Below are positions 51,898-59,993 of a stretch of DNA of 64,000 bases, piece after piece. The notes under the pieces were generated by a model, which was not told the DNA's origin, made no database searches, and worked only from the letters and a program-made list of their open reading frames with translations. The stretch comes from Streptomyces canus (GTDB lineage Bacteria > Actinomycetota > Actinomycetes > Streptomycetales > Streptomycetaceae). Position numbers and translations under genes: made by a program. The DNA is taken from assembly GCF_041435015.1 (NCBI RefSeq), contig NZ_CP107989.1:3658001-3722000 (forward strand). Direction: 5' to 3'. The stretch's first letter is position 1, and each line of letters begins with the position of its first letter.

Positions 51898-54800
51898 CTA
51901 TCGGCCCGTACCGACATCCTCGGTGGGCGGTTCCTCACAGTGCGCTTGCGCGGAACCGTTCGACTGCCCTCCCGGCCCCTGGGTGAGCAGCCGTTCCAGC
52001 GCTGCCCGGCCGGGCAGGTGCTTGGGGCGTACGACGTCTCCGGTACGGACGTAGAGGAACGCGGCCGTGACCGATTCCACAGGGACGCCCTGCCGCTCGG
52101 CCCAGGCCAGCCGGTACACGGCGAGCTGGAGGGGGTCGGCGGTGCGGGTGCGGCTGGTCTTCCAGTCGACGATCTCGTACGTCGTCGTGTCCCCGTCGCC
52201 GTGTCGGTAGACGGCGTCGATACGGCCCCGGATCACGCGGCCTGCGATGGCGAGCTGGAAGGGCGTCTCGATCCGGTAGGGGGTGCGGTGGGCGTACTCG
52301 CTGCGCTCGAAGGCGTCCTTGAGGGCTTCCAGGTCACGTTCGTCGGCGATCTCGGCGTCGCTGCCGGGCAGGTTGTCCGGCTCCAGCATGGGGAGGGTCA
52401 GGGCTTCGAAGCGGGCCTCGATCCAGGCGTGGAACCGGGTGCCCTGGCGCGCGGCGGGTTGCGGGGGGCGCGGCATCGGGCGCGCGAGCTCCTGCGCGAG
52501 CCCGTCCGGGTCGCTCGCCAGACGCAGGACCTGGGTCGCGGTGAGTGACGCGGGCAGGGGCACATCGGTCACCCCTTCCCGCGCGCGCAGGAGTTCCCCG
52601 GCCAGGGCGTCGAGGTCGCGGTCCCAGGAGGCGATGGTGCGGGCTTCCTCGGGGGTGAGTCGGGGGTGCGTGGGGGTCTGCTGCTGGGTGCGTGGACGCT
52701 TGGGCGGGCGCTCGGGACCGTGGGCGCGCGCCTCGTGAGGCTCACGCTCCTCGGGATGGCTGCGCGGGCCCTCGTCGGGGCCGGGGGGCTCGTCGCCGTC
52801 CGGGGCCGTGGCCTGGTGCGGTACGGCCGCGCGGACCGTCGTCCAGGTGTCCCAGTCGGCGGGGTCCTCCGGGAGGGGCTCGCCCTCGGCGTCCACGAAC
52901 TCTTCCAGGTCGGATTCTGCGAGGTCCCGCTCCGCGAAGTCCCGGTCGTCGAAGTCCGGCTCCTCGTCATCCGATGGTGGGGGCCAGTCCGGGTCGTCGT
53001 AGGTGTCCGGGTCGTGGGCGGCCGCGGGATGGCCGTCCGTGTGGGAGGCGAGGTTCTCCAGATGGGCCAGGACCGTCTCGGCGGCGGCGCGGCGGCGCGC
53101 GAGGGCGGTGTCGTCCAGGGGCAGGGGCCAGACCTGGTCGGCGCTCTGTCCGTGCAGGGCCGGGTTCACGGCGTCCTCGGCGGGTTCGTCGGCCCAGGCC
53201 TCGATCTCGCCGTAGCCGGCCGTGCAGTGGTCGGACAGGGCCTTGAGGAAGTCGGACGGGCCGCGCGGCTTCTTCTGTGTCGGTCCCCACCAGTGGCCGG
53301 AGCCGAGGAGGAGGGAGCGGGGGCGGGTGAAGGTGACGTAGCCGAGGCGCAGTTCCTCGGTGTGCTGGTGGTCCTTCATGGCCTCGTGGAAGGCCTTCAT
53401 GCCGCGCGAGTCCCAGGAGTCGATGTCGGGCAGGGTGTCGGTGTCGCCACGCAGCGCGTGCGGCAGCACCTTGCCCTGGGCGGTCCACTTCTCGCGGCCC
53501 TGGGTGCTCGGGAAGGTCCCGGTGACCAGGCCGGGGACGGCGACGACATCCCACTCCAGGCCCTTGGACTTGTGCGCGGTGAGCACCTTGACGGTGTTCT
53601 CGCCGCCGGGCAGTGCGTTGTCGAGGCCCTTCTCGTACTGGGCGGCGGTGCGCAGGAAGCCGAGGAAGGCGAGGAGGGACGCCTCGTTGTCGCCGGCCGC
53701 GAACGAGGCGGCGATGTCGAGGAAGTTGGACAGGGTCTCGCGACGACGGGCGGCCAACGCGTGCGGGGACGCCGACAGTTCGACCTCCAAGCCGGTGACG
53801 GCGAGGACGCGGTGCAGGACATCCATCAGAGGGTCGGCGAGTGAGCGGCGCAGATCGCGCAGTTCGGCCGCCAGGCGGGCGAACCGCACGCGCGCGTCCG
53901 GCGAGAAGGGCAGCCCGTCGTCGTCCTCGCCGTCGCTGTAGAGGGGTGTCTCCAGGAAGGTCTCCAGGGCGTCGGCGAGCGATATCACCTCGGCCGGGTC
54001 GACCCCCTCGACGGCCTCGGCGAGCCGGCGGTCGGGGTCGTCGTCGCCGGCCACGCGCGCGTGCGACACGAGCCGCCGGGCACGCCGGCCGAGGAGGGCG
54101 AGGTCGCGCGGTCCGATGCGCCAGCGCGGTCCGGTCAGCAGGCGGACCAGGGCGGCGTTGGCACCGGGATCCTGGAGGACCTCGCAGACGGCGACCAGGT
54201 CGGCGACCTCGGGCAGGTGCAGCAGGCCCGAGAGTCCCACCACCTCGACCGGGACGTCCCGTTCGACGAGGGCGCCCTGGATCTCGGCGAAGTCGGTCGC
54301 CGTGCGGCACAGGACGGCGATCTCGCCGGGCTCCTTCCCGGTCCGTACGAGATGGGCGATCGAATCCGCGAGCCAGTCGATCTCCTCGGCGTGGGTGGGC
54401 AGGAGAGCGCAGCGCACCATGCCGTCGCGCTCGGCGCCGGGGGCAGGGCGGAGGGCCTCCACGCCCGCGTGCATGGCGCGCAGGGGCTCGGCGAGGCCGT
54501 TGGCGAGGTCGAGGAGTCGGCCGCCGCTGCGGCGGTTCTCGCTGAGCGCCTGACGCGTGGCGGGCCCGCCGTCGGGGTGGGCGAAGTGTTCGGGGAAGTC
54601 GTCGAGGTTGGCGACGGAGGCGCCGCGCCAGCCGTAGATGGCCTGGCAGGGGTCGCCGACGGCGGTGACCGGATGGCCGGTGCCGCCGCCGAACAGGCCC
54701 GCCAGCAGGACGCGCTGGGCGACCGAGGTGTCCTGGTACTCGTCGAGCAGCACCACCCTGAACTCCTCGCGCAGGATGCGGCCCACCTCCGGGGCCCCCG

Positions 54801-55551
54801 CGAGCCGCGCGGACAGGGCGATCTGGTCGCCGAAGTCGAGCAGGTCGCGTTCGCGTTTGGCGGCGCGGTATCGGACGACCAGGTCGGCGAGTTCACGGCG
54901 GGCGGCAGCCGTCTCGGGGACCTTGCGCAGGGCGTCGTTGGTGAGCTTGGCACCCTGCAGGGCGCGCAGCAGTTCGGCGTCGTACGCGCGCAGGCGCCCG
55001 GGGTGGACGAGGTGCTCGGCGAGTTCCGCGTCGAGGGTGAGGAGGTCGCTGACGAGGTCGGCGAAGGAGCGGGTCAGGGCCGGGTAGGGGCCGGGGGCCT
55101 CGCGCAGCACGCGCGCGGCGAGCTGGTAGCGGGTGGCGTCGGCGAGCAGCCTGGAGGTGGGTTCGAGCCCGATGCGCAGGCCGTGGTCGGTCAGCAGGCG
55201 GCCCGCGAAGGCGTGGTAGGTGGAGATCACGGGTTCGCCCGGCGGGTTGTCCGGGTCGATGGCGTCGGGGTCGGTGACACCGGCCTTGATGAGTGCCTTG
55301 CGGACGCGCTCGGCGAGTTCTCCGGCGGCCTTGTTGGTGAAGGTGAGGCCGAGGACCTGTTCGGGGGCGACCTGGCCGGTGCCGACCAGCCAGACCACGC
55401 GGGCCGCCATCACCGTCGTCTTGCCCGAGCCGGCGCCGGCCACGATCACCTGCGGGGCGGGCGGCGCGGTGATGCAGGCCGTCTGCTCCGGGGTGAACGG
55501 GATACCGAGGAGCTCCTTGAGCTGATCGGGATCGGTGATACGGGCGGGCAT
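51898..55551 (-). CDS. adnB: AdnB, motor-nuclease subunit of the AdnAB end-resection complex
   Basis: A 1217-residue superfamily 1 helicase with a C-terminal RecB-type nuclease. Helicase motifs include VIVAGAGSGKTTVMAAR (Walker A), VVLLDEYQDTSVAQ and VLTAHKSKGLEWDVVAVPG. The C-terminal nuclease carries GRIDAVYRHGDGDTTTYE with the following IVDWKT motif. The ATG at 55551 (MPARITDPDQ) has no Shine-Dalgarno; TAGCCT seven bases upstream suggests a leaderless start. AdnAB resects double-strand breaks in mycobacteria. AdnA is encoded upstream with a 111-base gap, and the M20 dipeptidase follows. Confidence 0.94.
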   Translation of the reverse strand: MPARITDPDQLKELLGIPFTPEQTACITAPPAPQVIVAGAGSGKTTVMAARVVWLVGTGQVAPEQVLGLTFTNKAAGELAERVRKALIKAGVTDPDAIDPDNPPGEPVISTYHAFAGRLLTDHGLRIGLEPTSRLLADATRYQLAARVLREAPGPYPALTRSFADLVSDLLTLDAELAEHLVHPGRLRAYDAELLRALQGAKLTNDALRKVPETAAARRELADLVVRYRAAKRERDLLDFGDQIALSARLAGAPEVGRILREEFRVVLLDEYQDTSVAQRVLLAGLFGGGTGHPVTAVGDPCQAIYGWRGASVANLDDFPEHFAHPDGGPATRQALSENRRSGGRLLDLANGLAEPLRAMHAGVEALRPAPGAERDGMVRCALLPTHAEEIDWLADSIAHLVRTGKEPGEIAVLCRTATDFAEIQGALVERDVPVEVVGLSGLLHLPEVADLVAVCEVLQDPGANAALVRLLTGPRWRIGPRDLALLGRRARRLVSHARVAGDDDPDRRLAEAVEGVDPAEVISLADALETFLETPLYSDGEDDDGLPFSPDARVRFARLAAELRDLRRSLADPLMDVLHRVLAVTGLEVELSASPHALAARRRETLSNFLDIAASFAAGDNEASLLAFLGFLRTAAQYEKGLDNALPGGENTVKVLTAHKSKGLEWDVVAVPGLVTGTFPSTQGREKWTAQGKVLPHALRGDTDTLPDIDSWDSRGMKAFHEAMKDHQHTEELRLGYVTFTRPRSLLLGSGHWWGPTQKKPRGPSDFLKALSDHCTAGYGEIEAWADEPAEDAVNPALHGQSADQVWPLPLDDTALARRRAAAETVLAHLENLASHTDGHPAAAHDPDTYDDPDWPPPSDDEEPDFDDRDFAERDLAESDLEEFVDAEGEPLPEDPADWDTWTTVRAAVPHQATAPDGDEPPGPDEGPRSHPEEREPHEARAHGPERPPKRPRTQQQTPTHPRLTPEEARTIASWDRDLDALAGELLRAREGVTDVPLPASLTATQVLRLASDPDGLAQELARPMPRPPQPAARQGTRFHAWIEARFEALTLPMLEPDNLPGSDAEIADERDLEALKDAFERSEYAHRTPYRIETPFQLAIAGRVIRGRIDAVYRHGDGDTTTYEIVDWKTSRTRTADPLQLAVYRLAWAERQGVPVESVTAAFLYVRTGDVVRPKHLPGRAALERLLTQGPGGQSNGSAQAHCEEPPTEDVGTGR

Positions 55552-55662
55552 GTCGCAGAGGCTAGCGGCGCGCACTGACAACGGAGGACGAATCACCCCG
55601 GCGGGCCGGAAGAAGCGCAGGTCAGCATGCGTGGTGCGACTGATCACACCGGCGTGCCCAAC

Positions 55663-58600
55663 TCACTCCACGATCTGCCGTCCTTCCGGTTGAGCGCTGC
55701 ACGAGGCCCGGAAGGCGCAATGGGAGCAGTGCTGCCCCGCGTTCGGTGTGAACCGTTCGTCGAGGACCTTTCCCGCCGCCGTGGCGAGCAGATCTCCGAC
55801 CCACTCCCCTTCCAGCGGTTCCTGCGCCTGCACCTTGGGGAGGGTCTCGCCGCCGTCCCGCTTGGGGGCGCCCTGGCGCAGCTGGACGAGTTCGGCGCCG
55901 CCCGGTTCCGGCCGTACGCCGTCGAAGGCCTCGTCGACGGCGCCCTCGCGGACGGCGAGCTGGTAGACGGCGAGCTGGGGGTGGTGTTCGACCTCGGCGG
56001 AACTCACCGGCTGCTTGCCCGTCTTGAAGTCGACGACATACGCGCGGCCCTCACCGTCGGCCTCCACGCGGTCCATCTGGCCGCGGATGCGCACCTCGAC
56101 CTCGCCCGCCTCCAGGGTGACGTCGAAGTCGTGCTCGCTGGCCACCGGTGTGCGACCAGTGCGGTCCATGACGTGCCACTTCAGGAAGCGTTCGAGCGCC
56201 ACGCGCGCGTTCTCCTTCTCCTGCGCCGACTTCCAGGGCGCGTCGAAGGCGAGCGCGTTCCACACCGAGTCGAGGCGCTCCATGAGGACGGCGAGATCGG
56301 CGGGGGTGTGCCCGGAGGCGACCTCGTCGGCGAGGACGTGCACGACGTTGCCGAAGCCCTGGGCGACCGTCGCGGGCGCGTCGGCCTTCACCTCGCGGCC
56401 CAGAAACCACTGGAGGGCGCAGGTGTTGGCGAGCTGGTCGAGGGCGCTGCCGGAGAGCACGACGGGCTGGTCGCGGTTGCGCAGCGGCACCTTGGACTCG
56501 GTCGGCTCGAACATCCCCCACCAGCGGTAGGGATGGGCGGAGGGGACGAGCGGGCGGCCGTCCTCGTCGGCGAGGGCCGCGAGCCGGGCCAGCCGGCGGG
56601 CAGCGGCCTCCCTCAGGGTGTCGGAGACGCGCGGGTCGACGGTGGTGGCGCGGAGTTCGGCGACCAGGGCGGCGACGGACAGCGGGCGGCGGGGGCGGCC
56701 CGTCACGTCCCTCGGCTCGACGCCGAGTTCGGTCAGGAAACGGGAGGGCTGGTCGCCGTCGTCCGCCGGTGCCTTCACCGCCGTGACCACGAGTCGCTCA
56801 CGCGCACGCGTGGCGGCCACGTAGAACAGGCGGCGCTCCTCCGCCAGCAGGGCGCCCGGGGTGAGCGGTTCGGCGAGTCCGTCGCGGCCGATGCGGTCGG
56901 CCTCCAGGAGGGAGCCGCGGCGGCGCAGGTCCGGCCACAGACCCTCCTGCACGCCCGCGACGACGACCAGGCGCCACTCCAGTCCCTTGGAACGGTGCGC
57001 GGTCATCAGGCGGACGGCGTCGGGGCGTACGGCACGCCGGGTGAGGGTGTCTGCGGCGATGTCCTCGGCGTCGATCTCCTCCAGGAAGTTCAGAGCGCCG
57101 CGGCCTCCGGTGCGCTCCTCCGCGCGTGCAGCGGTCGCGAACAGCGCGCACACGGCATCGAGATCACGGTCGGCGTTGCGCCCCGCGGCGCCGCCGCGCC
57201 GTGCGGCCCGCTCGAGGCGTCCGGGCCACGGCGTGCCCTCCCACAGGTCCCACAGCGCCTCCTCGGCGCTGCCGCCGTTCGCGAGGCGCTCGCGGGCCTT
57301 GCCGAGCAGCGCGCCGAGCCGCTGGGCTCCGCGCGCGTACGCGGGGTCGTGCACGGCCAGACGTTCGGGCTCGGCAAGCGCCCGCGCGAGCAGCACGTCG
57401 GAGGGCGGCGGCAGCGCGTTGCCCGCGGCCCGCTCCTCGTCCCGCAGGGCACGGCCGAGGCGGCGCAGGTCGGCGGCGTCCATACCGGCGAGGGGGGAGG
57501 CGAGCAGCGTGAGGGCGGTCTCGACGTCGAGCCAAGAGGTGTCGGACGGCGGTTCGGCGGGGGGAGGCTGCGGCTCGTCAGTCGAGTCCTGCGGCTCGTC
57601 AACGGACACCGACCACGCCTCGTCAGTCGAGTCCTGCTGCGGCTCGTCGGCGGACACCGACCACGCCTCGCCGGCCGAGTCCCGGCGTGCCGCCTCGTCG
57701 GACACCGACCGCGGCTCGTCGGAAGCGTCGCCCTCCTCAAGTCGTGCGGCGCCCTCCGCCGCCTCCGCCGTGGCCACTGCCCGCAGCGCCGTCAGCAGCG
57801 GCGCCACCGCCGGTTCGTGTCGCAGGGCCAGGTCGTCGCCGTCGATGTCGAGGGGGACTCCGGCGGCGGTGAGAGCGCGCCGGACCGTCGGGATCGTGCG
57901 GGATCCCGCACGCACCAGAACCGCCATCTCGCCCCAGGGGACGCCGTCCTCCAGATGCGCCCGGCGCAGGATGTCCGCGATGTTGTCCAGTTCGGTGCCG
58001 GACGTCGGGTACGTGTACACCTCCACGCGCCCCCCGTCCCGGACCGGCGCGAGCTCGCGGTGGGCGCGGACCTTCTCCGCCGGCAGCCGGGTCAGCGGCA
58101 TGCGCTGGGTCACCAGACGGGTCGCGGCCAGCAGGGCGGCTCCGGAGCGGCGGGAATTGCGCAGGACCTCGACAGGGGCCGTCCGGCCGTCCGCGCGCGG
58201 GAAGGCGTACGGGAAGTCGAGGATGCCGTTGACGTCCGCGCCACGGAACGCGTAGATCGACTGGTCGGGGTCGCCGAAGGCGACGAGGGTGCGGCCACCT
58301 CCGGCGAACGCCTGCAGCAGCCGTACCTGGGCCGGGTCGGTGTCCTGGTACTCGTCGACGAACACGGCGTCGTACTGGGCGGCAAGTCGCTCGGCGACCT
58401 CGGGGCGGCGGGCGAGGAGCACCGCGCGATGGACGAGTTCGGCGTAGTCGAGGACGCCCTGGAGGTCGAGGACGTCGAGGTACTCGGCGAGGAAGGCCGC
58501 CGCGGCCCGCCAGTCGGGGCGGCCGCTGCGGCGGGCGAAGGCGTCCAGGGCGCCTGGCCCGAGGCCCAGTTCGCGGCTCCGGGCGAGGACCGCGCGGACT

Positions 58601-59154
58601 TCGTCGGCGAAGCCGCGGGTGGTCAGACAGGCGCGCAGTTCGTCCGGCCAGCGCACGTGCGCGAGGCCGAGCCGCTCCAGGTCGGGCTGACCCGCCAGCA
58701 GCTCGCGTACGGCCACGTCCTGCTCGGGCCCCGACAGCAGCCGCAGCGGCTCCACGAACAGGTCACTGTCCTGGTGGGCGCGGACCAGGGCGTAACAGAA
58801 CGAGTGGAAGGTGGTCGCCTGCGGCGCGCGCGCCGCTCCTATGCGCAGCGCCATGCGGTCGCGCAGCTCGACGGCCGCCTTGCGGCTGAACGTCAGCACG
58901 AGCACGCGCGCGGGGTCCCCTCCGCGGGCGATTCGTGAGGCCACCGACTCGACGAGCGTGGTGGTCTTCCCGGTGCCGGGACCTGCAAGAACGAGCAAAG
59001 GGCCGCTTGCGTGCTCAACCACGGCGCGCTGTGCGGCGTCCAGACGAGGGGGATCCACCCGGGCCGGCTGGGTACGCACCAGTCGATAAGCGCCACGGGT
59101 CCCCTGTCGCACCGGGGAGTGCGACAGACGCCTGGTGGAGGAAGAGGAGCTCAC
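55663..59154 (-). CDS. adnA: AdnA, partner motor-nuclease of AdnAB with a repeat insertion
   Basis: A 1163-residue helicase-nuclease. Walker A is LLVLAGPGTGKTTTLVESV, motif II is AVFVDEYQDTDPAQ, and the C-terminal nuclease contains GQMDRVEADGEGRAYVVDFKT. The closing HCSHCAFRASCSA cysteines match the iron-sulfur ligands of the family. The GTG at 59154 (MSSSSSTRRL) gives the full-length N-terminus although its Shine-Dalgarno is weak. Around residues 475-535 a Ser/Asp/Glu/Trp-rich insertion built of 16-residue tandem repeats interrupts the helicase core. It is upstream of adnB. Confidence 0.94.
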   Translation of the reverse strand: MSSSSSTRRLSHSPVRQGTRGAYRLVRTQPARVDPPRLDAAQRAVVEHASGPLLVLAGPGTGKTTTLVESVASRIARGGDPARVLVLTFSRKAAVELRDRMALRIGAARAPQATTFHSFCYALVRAHQDSDLFVEPLRLLSGPEQDVAVRELLAGQPDLERLGLAHVRWPDELRACLTTRGFADEVRAVLARSRELGLGPGALDAFARRSGRPDWRAAAAFLAEYLDVLDLQGVLDYAELVHRAVLLARRPEVAERLAAQYDAVFVDEYQDTDPAQVRLLQAFAGGGRTLVAFGDPDQSIYAFRGADVNGILDFPYAFPRADGRTAPVEVLRNSRRSGAALLAATRLVTQRMPLTRLPAEKVRAHRELAPVRDGGRVEVYTYPTSGTELDNIADILRRAHLEDGVPWGEMAVLVRAGSRTIPTVRRALTAAGVPLDIDGDDLALRHEPAVAPLLTALRAVATAEAAEGAARLEEGDASDEPRSVSDEAARRDSAGEAWSVSADEPQQDSTDEAWSVSVDEPQDSTDEPQPPPAEPPSDTSWLDVETALTLLASPLAGMDAADLRRLGRALRDEERAAGNALPPPSDVLLARALAEPERLAVHDPAYARGAQRLGALLGKARERLANGGSAEEALWDLWEGTPWPGRLERAARRGGAAGRNADRDLDAVCALFATAARAEERTGGRGALNFLEEIDAEDIAADTLTRRAVRPDAVRLMTAHRSKGLEWRLVVVAGVQEGLWPDLRRRGSLLEADRIGRDGLAEPLTPGALLAEERRLFYVAATRARERLVVTAVKAPADDGDQPSRFLTELGVEPRDVTGRPRRPLSVAALVAELRATTVDPRVSDTLREAAARRLARLAALADEDGRPLVPSAHPYRWWGMFEPTESKVPLRNRDQPVVLSGSALDQLANTCALQWFLGREVKADAPATVAQGFGNVVHVLADEVASGHTPADLAVLMERLDSVWNALAFDAPWKSAQEKENARVALERFLKWHVMDRTGRTPVASEHDFDVTLEAGEVEVRIRGQMDRVEADGEGRAYVVDFKTGKQPVSSAEVEHHPQLAVYQLAVREGAVDEAFDGVRPEPGGAELVQLRQGAPKRDGGETLPKVQAQEPLEGEWVGDLLATAAGKVLDERFTPNAGQHCSHCAFRASCSAQPEGRQIVE
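57581..57720 (-). repeat. 48-base tandem repeats inside adnA
   Basis: The sequence GGACACCGACCACGCCTCG or close variants starts at 57604, 57652 and 57700, a period of 48 bases (16 codons), preceded by a shortened 45-base copy. The encoded unit is about WSVSADEPQQDSTDEA. The frame stays open. Confidence 0.8.
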
Positions 59155-59420
59155 GTGGTTCGCCGGTCCTGGTGGGTGTGCTGTTGGGCGGCCCGCCGCG
59201 CGTGGAGGGCGGTGGACGGGGGGTGAGGGGGACGCGTGCAGCCGACGCTACGCCGACGCCGAGTGCGGAAGCAGGGCTTCCCCTTCTTCCCGTGCGACCC
59301 ATGCGGCCCACGCGACCCGTGCGTCCCTCACCCCACGAACGTACGGCATGCCACGGACGTGCCCTGTTTCCCCCGTACGGGCCTCAGGGTGTCCCGGGGC
59401 CCGCGGGATGGCGGAAGCTG

Positions 59421-59807
59421 TCAGGTGTGACCCTCCGCACGATCGCCGCCGTCCCAGCGCGCCCGTCTCATGTCGAGGCGCGGCAGATGGTTCTCGGCGG
59501 CCCTGCTCGCCTCCTTCAGGGGCGTGCCCTCGGCGCGGTAGTGGCCGAGCGCCCGCAGTTCGTGCCCAGGAAGCAGGACGCCGTCCGAGCGGACGACCCG
59601 CCACCAGGGGACGGCTCCGCCGTACAGGGCCATGACCCGGCCGACCTGCCGGGGCCCGCCCTCCTCCAGCCACTCGGCAACGTCGCCGTACGTCATGACG
59701 CGCCCGGGCGGAATGCGTTCGGCGACGTCGAGGACCCGCTCGGCGTACTCCGGCAGCGTGTCCGCGTACTCCGGGTGGGCGTCCCGAGGAAGGCTCTGCT
59801 CGCTCAT
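59421..59807 (-). CDS. Alkyltransferase-like protein (ATL), PWWR active site
   Basis: A 128-residue protein of the O6-alkylguanine DNA alkyltransferase superfamily. The DNA-binding PGRVMTYGDVAEWLEEGG and the arginine-finger region are present, but the active-site cysteine motif PCHR is replaced by PWWR (67-70). Such proteins bind alkylated guanine and pass it to nucleotide excision repair instead of repairing it directly. The ATG at 59807 is one of two in-frame ATGs nine bases apart. It is divergent from the large membrane protein gene. Confidence 0.9.
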   Translation of the reverse strand: MSEQSLPRDAHPEYADTLPEYAERVLDVAERIPPGRVMTYGDVAEWLEEGGPRQVGRVMALYGGAVPWWRVVRSDGVLLPGHELRALGHYRAEGTPLKEASRAAENHLPRLDMRRARWDGGDRAEGHT

Positions 59808-59993
59808 CCGCCCCATCCTGCCCCACCCCACCGACAATGTGACGGGCTCGCGACCGTGCGTATCCCTCGCCGAGGGACAGCGCTTCGGGCAGACTGTGCG
59901 CCCCCGCATGTGCACCCTGACGCCCCCGCGTGTCGGTGGGGCATGCCACCATCGTGCGGGCGGTGACTGGTGATACGAGATCAAGAAGAGACG

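Noticed and set aside
57581..57720. CRISPR array or intergenic minisatellite
   Set aside because: The repeats have no spacers, are a multiple of three in length and lie in frame inside adnA.
55627..58938. A 1103-codon plus-strand frame opposite adnA
   Set aside because: It is a by-product of third-position GC bias on the coding strand; its composition is dominated by Arg, Gly, Val and His, and it has no recognisable domain. adnA on the minus strand has full helicase motifs.
59155..59420. A small gene between adnA and the ATL gene
   Set aside because: I see no frame with a convincing Shine-Dalgarno or protein-like composition, and no hairpin of note in this 266-base stretch.
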